From: Nocardia acididurans
Lineage (GTDB): Bacteria > Actinomycetota > Actinomycetes > Mycobacteriales > Mycobacteriaceae
Reading direction: 5' to 3'
Assembly: GCF_016741815.1 (NCBI RefSeq)
Contig: NZ_JAERRJ010000003.1
Span: 186,001 to 250,000, forward strand
Length of the DNA stretch: 64,000 bases
Position numbers and translations under genes: made by a program. The notes beneath the pieces were generated by a model. The model had not been told where the DNA came from, ran no database searches, and worked only from the letters and a program-made list of their open reading frames with translations. Below are positions 39,593 to 48,531 of this stretch, piece after piece (position 1 is the first letter of the stretch; every line of letters begins with the position of its first letter).

Positions 39593-42302
39593 GCGATTCT
39601 CCTTCGGGGAGCACCGTAACCGTGCCGTTCACACCGTCTACACGAATGCGCATCCCGGTACGGATCTTCTTCGTTACGTCCTTGACCTGAACCACCGTGG
39701 GAACGCCCAGCTCGCGCGCCACAATCGCGACATGCGTCAGCGGACTGCCCCGCTCGATCACCAGCGCCGCCGCCGACGGCAGCGCGGCCACCCACCCGGG
39801 GTCGGTGCGATAGGCGATCAGGATCCCGCCCGCCACGTCGCGGGGTTCGTCCACGACGACCGCCGGACCCTCCACCACACCGGAGGCCGACGGCGTCCCT
39901 GCCAACACGGTACCGACTTCGGCGGCGGCCGTATCGGTGACCGGCACCCAGCCCTGCCGGGCCAGCTCCGCCCGCGAGAACTTCGCGCCGACGGTACGGA
40001 ATCGCGGCGGGGCGACGAGCGCGGAATCCCTGGCGCGCAACGCCTTCCGAGCGGCCACGGTCGCCCGCAACTCGCCGGTGTCGGCCCCTTCGTAGCATCC
40101 GCGCAATTCGGTGACGGTCAGGTAGAACACATCCGAGAAATCGTCGATGACGCCGCGCGCCACCAGATCCCGGCCCATGACGCGAATCATCCGCTTCACC
40201 ATGCCGAAAGCGCGGGTCCGGCAGAACCGCAGCCGCTCCCGATGCGCGGCGCAGCGAGAAACCTTGGCGCGCAAGCGTTCGTAGATCCGGCGGCGGGGTC
40301 CGCGCAGGTGCTGATCGAGGTAGGCGTCGGCCTCGTCGCCACGACTCGCGGTGACGCTGTCGCCCAGCCGTCCCAGCGCACTGCGCAGCATGATGAACAG
40401 GCTCGCCGGATCCTCCCGCAGGTCGGGGGTTTCCAGCTTGAGCTCATCGAGGCTGCGGTAGCCGTACTTGTCGATGTACTCATCGACCCGCCCCAGGAAC
40501 TCGGCATATCCGGACTCTCTGAGACCGGGGTAGATCTGTTCCGGCGCAGCCGATTCCACCAGCGCCGTCAATTCCGGATCGGCCTTCACGATTCGCGCCA
40601 GTTCGGTCATGGCCCGCGCGGGTTCCGCCGATTCCACATCCGCGCCCGGGCCCACCACCGCGTACAGGAACCATTCCGGAGCCTTGGGCAGAAACAGTTT
40701 GGTGAGCAGGTACATGAGCCCGGTACCGGTCAGCAGAATCGCGTCCAGCACCATGAGCGGCCCCCACCGCTCCACCAGATCCCGATCCACCCTCCGGTAT
40801 GCCGAATAGGCGTCCTCCCCGCTCATACCTGTGTAATCGAGGGCATCGTATTCGTCGTAAACACGGTAGAACTCGGTCATGAAGTTCTCGACCATGGTGT
40901 CGATGCCCCGCCACCGCTGCACATAGGTCTTCGTCGTCACGGCCCGCGACCACAATCGTGCGGCCCGGCTCCGAAACTCGAAGGGCCGCAGGGTCGTGGC
41001 GATCTCGTTCTCGAGCGGTTCGTCCACCCCGAGCGCCGCCTCGAGCACCTTGCGGTTCAGCGGATATCCCGGCGCGATCCCCACCATCCGGTACCAGTGC
41101 AGCAGGTTGTAGTACACCCGCCCGTGAAAGTAGCCCAGCAGCACCGGAGTCCACTCCGCCACATCACGCCGCTGCTCCGGCGGCACCCGCAGCGACGCCG
41201 CGTACCCGTCGTACACCCGCCCGTAGATATCCGCGGCGACCGTGTAGGTCAGCGGCGAGGTGATCCCACTGAAACTCTCGATGATGTTGGAGTTGTCCCA
41301 GATTCGCAGCTCCCCCTCCGGAACCTCCTCCCCCGCCCCACGCAACTCCACATCCGGCCCGGCAGTCACACCGGTTGCCGTAATGGGCCGCGCCTGCAGC
41401 AGCCACACCCCGTCGTCATCGATGGCCCACTCGATGTCCTGCGGTGCCCCCCTGTCGATTTCGATCTTCCGCCCGAGCTCGGCCAATTCCGCGACCTCGG
41501 CGTCGGTGAGCACGGCCCGCCCCCGATCCGCCCCGTCGACCTCGACGATCGCAGTCCCCTGCTCACCCACCTCGAACCGCTGATCCTTGTCCCCCACAAC
41601 AAGATCCAGCACCGCACCGCTGCTCTTGTCCACGATCACCGAGTCGGCGTCCACCGCCCCCGACACCAGGCCCTCCCCGAGCCCGTACACCGCACTGATC
41701 ACCACCTCATCGGCCGCGCCGGTGACAGGATTCGCGCTGAACACCACCCCGCTGGCCCGCGCCGCGATCAACCGCTGCAGCACCACCGCCGGAGCGCCCA
41801 CCCGCGGCAAACCATGCGCGAACGCATACCGAACAGCCCGCTCGGAGTATGCGGAGGCCCAGCACTCCCGCACCCGAGCCACAACCTCCGCCCGCCCCCG
41901 CACATTCAAGAAGGTGTCGAACTGCCCCGCGAACGAATGCTCCGCCCCGTCCTCCCCCACCACCGACGACCGCACCGCAATCGCACCCTCCCCCACCCGA
42001 TCGAGCGCGGCGTCGATCACCTCCAGAACCGAATCAGGAAGCGGCCCACCAACAATCACTTCCCGCAGCGCCGCCCCCCGAACAACAGCCGCCTCGACAT
42101 CCCCGATCCCCTCGAACTCGGCCAGCGCGTCCCCCAACCCCGCCGCCGCCACGAACCCCTTGAAAACATCAACCCCCAGCGCAACCCATTCGGGAACCCG
42201 AAACCCATACTCCCCCAACGAATACAACCCCCGAGCCTTCCCACCCCCCAGCTCGCCGACCCGCACTGCTTCGGACCACGGACCAAGCACCTGCACCAGC
42301 AC
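39585..42302 (-). CDS. PEP-synthase/rifampin-phosphotransferase-like enzyme
   Basis: About 905 residues. N-terminal ATP-grasp part of the PEP synthase/PPDK type (GGGKARGLYSLGEYGFRVPEW, then AIAVRSSVVGEDG and FAGQFDTFLN, ending QDIEWAIDDDG). Middle part of about 400 helical residues is unlike the PEP-binding barrel. C-terminal swivelling domain with phosphohistidine motif RGSPLTHVAIVARELG. This order (ATP-binding, substrate domain, His domain) is that of rifampin phosphotransferase, which moves the beta-phosphate of ATP to an alcohol. Start placed at GTG 42302, the GTG at 42296 being equally possible; the open frame runs to 42536 but that part is non-conserved and overlaps the divergent small ORF. 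First gene of the eight-gene operon; the likely source of the phosphate in the product. Confidence 0.85.
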   Translation of the reverse strand: MLVQVLGPWSEAVRVGELGGGKARGLYSLGEYGFRVPEWVALGVDVFKGFVAAAGLGDALAEFEGIGDVEAAVVRGAALREVIVGGPLPDSVLEVIDAALDRVGEGAIAVRSSVVGEDGAEHSFAGQFDTFLNVRGRAEVVARVRECWASAYSERAVRYAFAHGLPRVGAPAVVLQRLIAARASGVVFSANPVTGAADEVVISAVYGLGEGLVSGAVDADSVIVDKSSGAVLDLVVGDKDQRFEVGEQGTAIVEVDGADRGRAVLTDAEVAELAELGRKIEIDRGAPQDIEWAIDDDGVWLLQARPITATGVTAGPDVELRGAGEEVPEGELRIWDNSNIIESFSGITSPLTYTVAADIYGRVYDGYAASLRVPPEQRRDVAEWTPVLLGYFHGRVYYNLLHWYRMVGIAPGYPLNRKVLEAALGVDEPLENEIATTLRPFEFRSRAARLWSRAVTTKTYVQRWRGIDTMVENFMTEFYRVYDEYDALDYTGMSGEDAYSAYRRVDRDLVERWGPLMVLDAILLTGTGLMYLLTKLFLPKAPEWFLYAVVGPGADVESAEPARAMTELARIVKADPELTALVESAAPEQIYPGLRESGYAEFLGRVDEYIDKYGYRSLDELKLETPDLREDPASLFIMLRSALGRLGDSVTASRGDEADAYLDQHLRGPRRRIYERLRAKVSRCAAHRERLRFCRTRAFGMVKRMIRVMGRDLVARGVIDDFSDVFYLTVTELRGCYEGADTGELRATVAARKALRARDSALVAPPRFRTVGAKFSRAELARQGWVPVTDTAAAEVGTVLAGTPSASGVVEGPAVVVDEPRDVAGGILIAYRTDPGWVAALPSAAALVIERGSPLTHVAIVARELGVPTVVQVKDVTKKIRTGMRIRVDGVNGTVTVLPEGESHE

Positions 42303-42340
42303 TCTCCCATCACCCCGGCCAGTGCCCCGGCCGGCGCCGT

Positions 42341-42360
42341 ACAAGATCAAAGGATCTTGT
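42341..42360. promoter_or_regulatory. Perfect inverted repeat upstream of the eight-gene operon
   Basis: ACAAGATC-AAAG-GATCTTGT: 8-bp perfect arms with a 4-bp centre, 39 bp before the GTG at 42302. It sits where a repressor would block the operon promoter. It is A/T-richer than its surroundings, unlike chance GC hairpins. It could equally be a leader hairpin. Confidence 0.55.
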
Positions 42361-42510
42361 CTGAATACCCCACGCTTCACTCGATAACCAGCCCAACCTT
42401 CTATGGGCTGTCCCTCCCCAAGCCGCCCTACACCCGGTAACGGCAGGTTCGCTACCCCCGATTTCCAGGGCAACAGGGATCCACGCGGCCCCCGGCGAAA
42501 GGACAGTCCC

Positions 42511-42612
42511 ATGAATGTCATCAACGGCCTTTCCAACGCGGCCTACCAGTACATGATCGGCGCCCCACCAGAAATCTGGATGGGCTGGCTCCGCTACGCG
42601 TTCGGTCTGTAA
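42511..42612 (+). CDS. Candidate 33-residue peptide, divergent from operon
   Basis: Short frame beginning MNVINGLSNAAYQYM and ending GWLRYAFGL, stop TAA. AAAGGA lies about 10 bp before the ATG. About four-fifths of third codon positions are G or C while second positions are mixed, as expected of coding sequence here. The peptide is hydrophobic, without cysteines, and not recognised. It is divergent from the phosphotransferase gene across 208 bp holding the inverted repeat. Could be a small membrane peptide or a leader; may be non-coding. Confidence 0.4.
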   Translation: MNVINGLSNAAYQYMIGAPPEIWMGWLRYAFGL

Positions 42613-42824
42613 TGGACATCGTCCACCCTCACCTCACGGTTACCCACCGATCGCCCACCCGCCCTGAGACCACCCTCACACCGCCCCATCCAGCGAACTC
42701 GAAAACCCGGATTTCGCGCAACCACCCCACACCGACCCCGCGATCCGACCCTCAACCAACTCCCCGGTTGGCACCCCCTGCGGAGCCGATCCACGTCACC
42801 TTCCGCTGAGCGAAAATCGGGCCC

Positions 42825-43257
42825 ATGGCCGAGCCGAATCCGACGGAGGACCGACGACGGGCGCTGACCGAACTACTCGAGGACGGAAGGCGGCTGCAAG
42901 CCCTGTATCCGAAGGTGGCCGACTACCTGACGACAGCGGCGATGCTCCCGGGAACCGGAGACCTGCAAGCAGAGGCCGCCTTCGACCTACGCATGGTCCA
43001 CTACCTGACCGGCGGTCGATCCCCCAGTGGAACTCGGCGCGGGCCGCGGCTACTGGGCCGCACAGCTCGCCACCGCTGGATTATCAATCACCGCATACGA
43101 TTCGGAGCCACCCAACAAGTCGATGAACATCTCGTTCCCCAGCACCACAGGCCTACCGGATGTGTGGCACCGAATTGATGGCCTCCCCGAGAACTCCGAA
43201 CGAACCAGCAGCCACGCAGACCATGCCCTCCTCCTGATCTGGCCGCCGGGATATGAT
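42825..43257 (+). pseudogene. Frameshifted, truncated SAM-methyltransferase-like gene
   Basis: The first 66 codons (MAEPNPTEDRRRALTELL.. to YLTGG) are in one frame; the continuation VELGAGRGYWAAQLATAG, a SAM-binding motif I, is in the next. The switch falls at a run of five C at 43021-43025; one C fewer would join the frames. After ..LLIWPPGYD near 43257 no further similarity is seen, so the 3' end is also lost. Remnant at the left side of the island. A sequencing error could explain the frameshift but not the truncation. Confidence 0.65.
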
Positions 43258-43397
43258 CTGCGCCATAAGCTGCGTCCCGCTCTGGGGAATCTTCGTGTGC
43301 GGGAAGCGGATACAGGTCGTCTCGATGAACACATCCAGTCGATCGTCACCGCCGGACTGAAATCGAAGGCCCGGCTGCACAAGGTCATTCTGACCGC

Positions 43398-43872
43398 TCG
43401 TGCTCGATGTGGCCTACCTGGTTCTCGGCTCCGGCGCGCGCCCCGGAGAAGCGCTGGCCGCATCCTGGGGTCAGTTCGACTTCGCCGCGGAGCCAGCGAC
43501 ATTCACCGTCTCGGCGACTGTTGTCAGGTTGAACGGGAAGGGGATCTGTCGGCAGGAGTGGACGAAATCGATGCCGGGTACCGAATTGTCGCGTTGCCCC
43601 CGTTCACCATTCAGATGCTGAAGCGGCTACGCGACGACCCGACGTACGGCCGGATGTGCAAGGTGAAGGCGCTGCGCGAGGTGGGCGGCGACGTGGTCGA
43701 GGAAGAGAACAAGGTCGCGCTTGTCTTTCCTGGCCGCGGTGGGGTGCTTCGCGATCCCCACAACTTCAATCGGACATGGCGGGCCGCCTGTGGCACGCGG
43801 TACAAGGACGTGACGCAGTGCACGTTCCGGAACGGCACTACATCGCGTCACCTGGAAATGGTTAGTCCAATG
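43398..43872 (+). pseudogene. Tyrosine recombinase (integrase) remnant, copy 1
   Basis: Two frames together read like the catalytic domain of a phage-type integrase: GARPGEALAASWGQFDF (the first catalytic Arg box) in one frame to about 43580, then VALPPFTIQMLKRLRDDP..VFPGRGGVLRDPHNFNRTWRAA in another. The C-terminal HxLR and Tyr boxes are missing or scrambled. Related in sequence and orientation to the remnant at 48120-48472. Confidence 0.7.
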
Positions 43873-44069
43873 GGCGGAACAGATCGTGCCCCTGAACAGG
43901 CAAATCTGACCGGTGGCGTAACTCCGCTTCCTCATCTTGAAGCGACACCACTGCCGCGACCCACGACTTAGTCCGTAAAGTCGGCGCGAACACCGTCACT
44001 AGGAGGAGGGTCCGAGTGATCACGCCGCAACCTGATTCGCTTCGGCAGACTTAGTCGCTGGCCACGAAG

Positions 44070-44435
44070 TTGGACCGGTTGGCCGAGGCGCTGAGCAATG
44101 AGCGAACAGCGCTGCGAGCCGACGGCGTATATGTAGACGTCCACGCAAACGGCCATGTCCGATCCATCGTCATCGAGGACAAGATAGTTGCCGGCAGCAG
44201 TCAACTCGGCTCTCTGATCGCCGACCTGATCAACCGCGCCCGGGAGCAAGCGCAGGCGCAGGTCGAGAATCTTGTGCGTGAGGTGCAAGGAGATCCGCGG
44301 ATCACGAAAGTAGTCGAGCAGATCGGAGACGCGCCCGAGCGGGCACTGCCTACTCCGGCCGCTCAGCCGCAGCCCGAGCAATGGGACGAGGATGAGGACG
44401 ATCACGGGCACGGAAAGTCGAGCTGGCTCCACTGA
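44070..44435 (+). CDS. YbaB/EbfC-like protein, 5' end interrupted by in-frame stop
   Basis: Residues visible here (TTG start, 121 aa) match YbaB/EbfC-like proteins that accompany type VII secretion genes: LAEALSNERTALRADGVYVDVHANGHVRSIVIED then an amphipathic helix and an acidic, His-rich tail. Upstream in the same frame is a GTG at 44016 behind a very strong AGGAGGAGGG site (44001-44010), but codon 13 from there is TAG (44052-44054). The ancestral protein probably began at 44016; translation now may restart at 44058 or 44070, or the gene may be dead. Confidence 0.65.
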   Translation: MDRLAEALSNERTALRADGVYVDVHANGHVRSIVIEDKIVAGSSQLGSLIADLINRAREQAQAQVENLVREVQGDPRITKVVEQIGDAPERALPTPAAQPQPEQWDEDEDDHGHGKSSWLH

Positions 44436-44679
44436 CGACGCCAGCCGTAGACGCGCAGATTCCTATCGCCGACCCATCGGATTTCATATGAAGGTTGTGC
44501 CGAACCAGGACGTCGCGTATCGGACAACCGGAACTCGGCGTCATCGCGACATTGTCGAGGACAGTGGGACGCACATGTCCGGTCACTTCCAAGTCGGTTA
44601 GAAAGTCATTCCCGCCTGGTCAAGTACAGTGTTCAGCGGCAGCCAAGATCGGCGCTGACCTGTCGAGGGGGGACCTGTA

Positions 44680-44979
44680 GTGAGCGATGATTTCCTATAT
44701 GTGGATATCGACCGCGTACGTGGCTTGATTACGACGCTGAATACCAGCGCGGACACACTCAAGACGATTGATGTGGATCAGCAGGCCGCAGCCGTGGCGA
44801 CCGCTGTCGACGGAACCGGAGTCGGCGCGGCATGTTCGGCATTAGCACAGTCGGCGGCCACCGCGATCGAGGCTGTGGTCCAGGGCGCTAGGACGATGGC
44901 CACCACCACCAATACAGGTCTGAACACAGTAATTGCGTTGGATCAGCACAACGCAGGCCAGCTCCCGCAAGGGAACTGA
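44680..44979 (+). CDS. Small helical protein, type VII secretion-associated
   Basis: Protein of 99 residues, GTG start after GGGGGACC. Predicted as two long helices without a clear WxG turn (VDIDRVRGLITTLNTSADTL.. and ALAQSAATAIEAVVQGARTM). Length and position before a second helical protein and a large TPR-region protein fit ESX-type secretion-associated proteins of Nocardia and Mycobacterium. No ESX core components (EccC and others) are in the window, so it would depend on machinery elsewhere. Confidence 0.6.
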   Translation: MSDDFLYVDIDRVRGLITTLNTSADTLKTIDVDQQAAAVATAVDGTGVGAACSALAQSAATAIEAVVQGARTMATTTNTGLNTVIALDQHNAGQLPQGN

Positions 44980-44983
44980 GTCG

Positions 44984-45439
44984 ATGGCTGAAGCAATGAT
45001 CCCGACCGTGTCCCAGGTGAGCGGCTGGCAGCTCGATACCCTCGACACTCAGGCATCCACGTGGAAGCAGCAGGCCGCCACCTTGAAGACCGAGGTCGAT
45101 GGGTTTTACACCGCGGTCGGGAACTCGGCAGATTACCTGGTAGGCAAGTTCGGCAACGGGATGCGTGACAAGGGCTTGACCGTCCGCGACCAGGGCTATC
45201 AAACCGTCGGATCCCTCGAGGCGGCCAGCACAGCCATCACCATCGGCTCGCCCGGAATGCGATTCGCTCAGCAGACCGTGAAACAGACGCTGACCACACT
45301 CACCGCCGAGGGCTACCTCTGGGGCGAAGACGGCACCGTGACCCTGTCACTGTCGCAGACGGCAAATGCCCTGTCGGACAAGGACAAAGACAGCGCGACC
45401 GTCAAACTCGCAGCACTGCAGCACCAAGCCGACCAGTAA
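44984..45439 (+). CDS. Helical WXG100-like secretion-associated protein
   Basis: Protein of 151 residues starting MAEAMIPTVSQVSGWQLD, 4 bp after the preceding stop. The N-terminal 100 residues look like a helical hairpin (LDTQASTWKQQAATLKTEVDGF.. AVGNSADYLVGKFG), followed by a Gln/Thr-rich C-terminal helix. Pairing of a 99-aa and a 151-aa helical protein in tandem resembles heterodimeric type VII substrates. Direct homologue not recognised. Confidence 0.6.
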   Translation: MAEAMIPTVSQVSGWQLDTLDTQASTWKQQAATLKTEVDGFYTAVGNSADYLVGKFGNGMRDKGLTVRDQGYQTVGSLEAASTAITIGSPGMRFAQQTVKQTLTTLTAEGYLWGEDGTVTLSLSQTANALSDKDKDSATVKLAALQHQADQ

Positions 45440-45448
45440 ACGACTACG

Positions 45449-47362
45449 TTGAAAGGCGCGCTGCACGCCGCGGGAGTCGCCGCGCAAGGCGTCACCGACG
45501 GCGTAACGAATGCGTTCGCCCGACTACCCGAGGCAGCGCAGGGTGCGGTGCCCGGCTCGCTGACCGACCCGGGCATCGCGAAACAGCAAGGCATCGACGA
45601 CGGACAGCTGGTTGCCAATGGCAAGGCCACCGACGCCGACCTCCAACGGATCACGACCCGGTTGGCGGCAGCGGGCATCACCACAGCCGACGTCGAGGCC
45701 ATAAACGCGGGCAAGCAGGTCGAGCTGACCGAAGCACAGTGGAACTACCTCCATGCCTTCTACAACACCGCCGACCTCGACGGACTGACGTCGATGACCG
45801 ACCGGCTCACCACCGCAGGCGACACCACCGCCGCATCCACTGTCGTCAACCAGTTGAACACCCTGGCCAACCCGAACGTGCGTTCCGCTGGCCCAGATCC
45901 ATTGTTCGGCAGCAACTTCCACCCCCAAGGCGGACTCACTCAACTGCCCACCGATCTGCGGAACACACTGACCAAGGGCTACGAAGTCCACCAGGGCAGG
46001 CCGTACGCCAACCTCGGAGCCCAGGATCTACTACAGGTCACGCAGTTGATGGCCCAAGCCGACGGTGGGTCCGCGCCAGGCAGCGACATCAACAAGGCGC
46101 TGCTGGTGCAGGCGGCGGAGATAGCGCCGCAGCTGGATCCGAGCAGTCCCAACGTCGCCATCGGCGTCGACTACCGTCTCGGGTCAGCCGAAGGGCTGCT
46201 GCAGTCGATGATCGCGGTCGGCGGCGAGGACAGGATCGCCGTACACGACATCCTGACCGGCACCAACCTCCACAGCGACATCAGCAAAGAGCAGATCCTC
46301 GACGCGTTCACCCAACACCATTGGCCTGACGATGGCGCGCAAGTGAAACAGATGCTGTCGTGGATCGGGACTGATGCCACCTCTGCCGACGTACACATCG
46401 CTACCCGCGCGGGCGAGGCCGCTACTACGTTGGCCAAGTACGTCGGGGCGAACGGGTCAGACCTGCTTCACCTCGACGGCGGCCGGTCGCCCTCGCTCGG
46501 CGAGATCAACCCGGAGATCGTCAAAGGCATCGGTTCTGCACTGAGTCCGTACATTCCCGAGCTCGTCGGTGTTCCAGATGAGTACCTGGAGACCCGGGGT
46601 TTCGACGCGCCGGATGACGCAGAGTCGACGCAGCTCGACGCACCTGGTCGACCCGCCGCTCAGAATATTTTCGCGGTGATCGACACGAATGTCGAAGCGG
46701 CAAGGGAATTCAACGCCCAGGCATTGCTGACCGCGCAACAGTTGAATACTTTGTGGCTCGAATCGGTACTTGCCGATCCCACCAATCCGGAGACCGATCT
46801 CGCGACCCGCTCCGGCACCCTGTTCGGACTGGTGGACAAGGGGCTCGATATCGAGATCGCCGCGCAGAAGGACACCGAAATCGGCAAGGCGATCAACGGG
46901 TTCGTCGACAAGGGCAGCGCCTACGACTCGTTCAAGACCGCGATCGGTACCGGTGTGAAGTACATTCCCGTCGCGAAAGACATCTTCGGTCCGATGATCG
47001 ACGCATCGAACAGCTACGCCAAAGCGAACATCGTCGGGTATTCCTACGACGTACCTTCGACACCGGACAAGCCCTTCGACACCAGCCACGATTCCACCTC
47101 AGCTCGCCAGCTGTACCAGATCGCCCAAGCGCTACAGGGCCATGACGGCACTCTTGCTCACGACCCCCGCTACGATGCCCTCTTCGATTCCAACGGCAAC
47201 CTGAAAAGCTATGAGGACGCGGCACGTTCAGCCGGCGACCAGGCCGGGCTACACGGCAAACTTCAAAACATCCTCTACTCCTATCAAGGCGGGATCCTGC
47301 GAGAACCTCTGCAAGACATGGCAATCAACGTCAACAACGGCAGGACAGCGGTGACAAAATGA
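45449..47362 (+). CDS. Large TPR-repeat-region-type protein, type VII secretion-associated
   Basis: Protein of 637 residues, TTG start 9 bp after the previous stop, no signal peptide and no long membrane segment. It resembles the actinobacterial TPR repeat region-containing proteins encoded next to small helical type VII proteins and DUF3558 lipoproteins: acidic, helical, with QWNYLHAFYNTADLDGLTSM and LLVQAAEIAPQL segments. This family is thought to be secreted or surface linked and can act as a toxin-like effector, but no catalytic motif is seen. Base composition is less GC-rich than flanking core genes. Overlaps the lipoprotein gene by 4 bp. Confidence 0.6.
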   Translation: MKGALHAAGVAAQGVTDGVTNAFARLPEAAQGAVPGSLTDPGIAKQQGIDDGQLVANGKATDADLQRITTRLAAAGITTADVEAINAGKQVELTEAQWNYLHAFYNTADLDGLTSMTDRLTTAGDTTAASTVVNQLNTLANPNVRSAGPDPLFGSNFHPQGGLTQLPTDLRNTLTKGYEVHQGRPYANLGAQDLLQVTQLMAQADGGSAPGSDINKALLVQAAEIAPQLDPSSPNVAIGVDYRLGSAEGLLQSMIAVGGEDRIAVHDILTGTNLHSDISKEQILDAFTQHHWPDDGAQVKQMLSWIGTDATSADVHIATRAGEAATTLAKYVGANGSDLLHLDGGRSPSLGEINPEIVKGIGSALSPYIPELVGVPDEYLETRGFDAPDDAESTQLDAPGRPAAQNIFAVIDTNVEAAREFNAQALLTAQQLNTLWLESVLADPTNPETDLATRSGTLFGLVDKGLDIEIAAQKDTEIGKAINGFVDKGSAYDSFKTAIGTGVKYIPVAKDIFGPMIDASNSYAKANIVGYSYDVPSTPDKPFDTSHDSTSARQLYQIAQALQGHDGTLAHDPRYDALFDSNGNLKSYEDAARSAGDQAGLHGKLQNILYSYQGGILREPLQDMAINVNNGRTAVTK

Positions 47363-47937
47363 CAACACGCATATTGCGCCCGGCTGGCAGAGCGCCGTTT
47401 CTACTCGCTGTCTCCCTGCTGATCGGCATTACCGCTGGCTGCGGGGAGGACAAGCAGCCGGAACCACCGCCCGCGCACACCCTCGGCGACTTCTGCAATC
47501 CGCTACTCGAACTCTTCCGCAACGACCTCGACATCAAGGACGCCAAGCTCGTCGGGGTCGAGGAGGACGAGCCCATCGACGACTCCACGACCACCGAAAT
47601 CTGCAGTATTTCGAGCAGGACGAGTCCTATACACGGTGGCGCATGGATCACGCGGCTCAAGGACGGGGCGAAGATAGCCGATGATCCGCAGTGGTTCGAA
47701 AGCAATAAGTACACGCCCCTACCGGGCCACGCCGTCGACGTCTGGATTCGCGACAGCCGCGCCATCACGCGATCGATTCAGACAAAAGGCACAGTCGACC
47801 TCATCACCCAGATCGGAGCATGGCGGGGACACCTCGAGTTCGAAGGGGCTGTCGGCGGTCCGCTGGTCATGACTGACGAGCAGGTCGGGAAGGCCGCCGA
47901 CGCCCTCATCAACGCGACAGATTCTGTGAGCGATTGA
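47359..47937 (+). CDS. DUF3558-type lipoprotein
   Basis: Protein of 192 residues with a lipoprotein signal: basic start, hydrophobic LLAVSLLIGITAGC with the lipobox Cys at about residue 29. The rest, with FCNPLLELF and a C-terminal MTDEQVGKAADALINA helix, fits the DUF3558 family of mycolate-containing actinobacteria. ATG overlaps the preceding stop (ATGA), so it probably acts with the large protein at the outer face of the membrane. Confidence 0.75.
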   Translation: MTTRILRPAGRAPFLLAVSLLIGITAGCGEDKQPEPPPAHTLGDFCNPLLELFRNDLDIKDAKLVGVEEDEPIDDSTTTEICSISSRTSPIHGGAWITRLKDGAKIADDPQWFESNKYTPLPGHAVDVWIRDSRAITRSIQTKGTVDLITQIGAWRGHLEFEGAVGGPLVMTDEQVGKAADALINATDSVSD

Positions 47938-48119
47938 CGGCGGAATAGCCGGGGCATGCTTGACACCCACGTCCCTCGAGCAGCTCACGACCTGCTGCAG
48001 GATCTGGTCACAGTGGTTGTCACCTCCCCCTGCAGCAGCTCGGCGTGCCGAGCTTCGGGAGTGGCTGGCGGGGAAGGAGATTCCAGAGCTCCGTGTATAC
48101 CCCAAGCCTGACACAGGAT

Positions 48120-48472
48120 TGGCTCCTACTCGATGTGGCCGAGCTGGTCCTTGTCTCCGAGGTACGCCCGAAGGGGCGTTAGCTGAATCACGGGCTCAGT
48201 TCGACTTCGCCACGGAGCCAGTAACGTTCACTGTCCCAGCGGCCGTCCGTCAGGCTCAACGAGAAGGGGGCCTCTCCATCAGAAGTGGACGAGATCCGAT
48301 GCCCTATAGCGAATCATCGCCCTACCCGAGCCCGCCATACAGATGATGAAGCAGCTGCACGACGACCCGACACTGCCGGATGTTCAAGGTAAGGCACTGC
48401 ACGAAGTACGTGGCGACCTGCTGACGAACGTTGGCACGCCGAATTCTTGGTGTTTTCTTGGAAATGGTTCAA
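48120..48472 (+). pseudogene. Tyrosine recombinase (integrase) remnant, copy 2
   Basis: Degraded sequence, several stops and frameshifts, recognisable by comparison with copy 1: both share GCTCGATGTGGCC-type start, CAGTTCGACTTCGCC, a valine/alanine-rich strand, the QxxDDP helix (MMKQLHDDPT versus MLKRLRDDPT) and a terminal GGAAATGGTT. It lies 60 bp from tRNA-Asn, the usual integration target of such enzymes. The region 47938-48119 before it holds nothing recognisable. Confidence 0.65.
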
Positions 48473-48486
48473 TCTACGGATGAAAC

Positions 48487-48528
48487 AAATTGGCCCCTGA
48501 CCAGTTCCACCTGGTCAGGGGCCAATTT
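48487..48528. terminator. Perfect 18-bp hairpin, terminator of tRNA-Asn
   Basis: Arms AAATTGGCCCCTGACCAG and CTGGTCAGGGGCCAATTT with a 6-bp loop. On the - strand it begins 3 bp after the tRNA 3' end and ends in T-rich sequence, so it should stop tRNA transcription; being perfect it can work in both directions and shields the tRNA from the island. Confidence 0.85.
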
Positions 48529-48531
48529 CTG

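Noticed and set aside
39558..42440. 960-codon open frame on the + strand opposite the phosphotransferase gene
   Set aside because: Pro/His/Arg-rich translation with no domain; the - strand has clear ATP-grasp and phosphohistidine motifs.
42303..42536. 78-codon N-terminal extension of the phosphotransferase
   Set aside because: Gly/Arg-rich, unlike PEP-synthase N-termini, spans the inverted repeat and overlaps the divergent small ORF.
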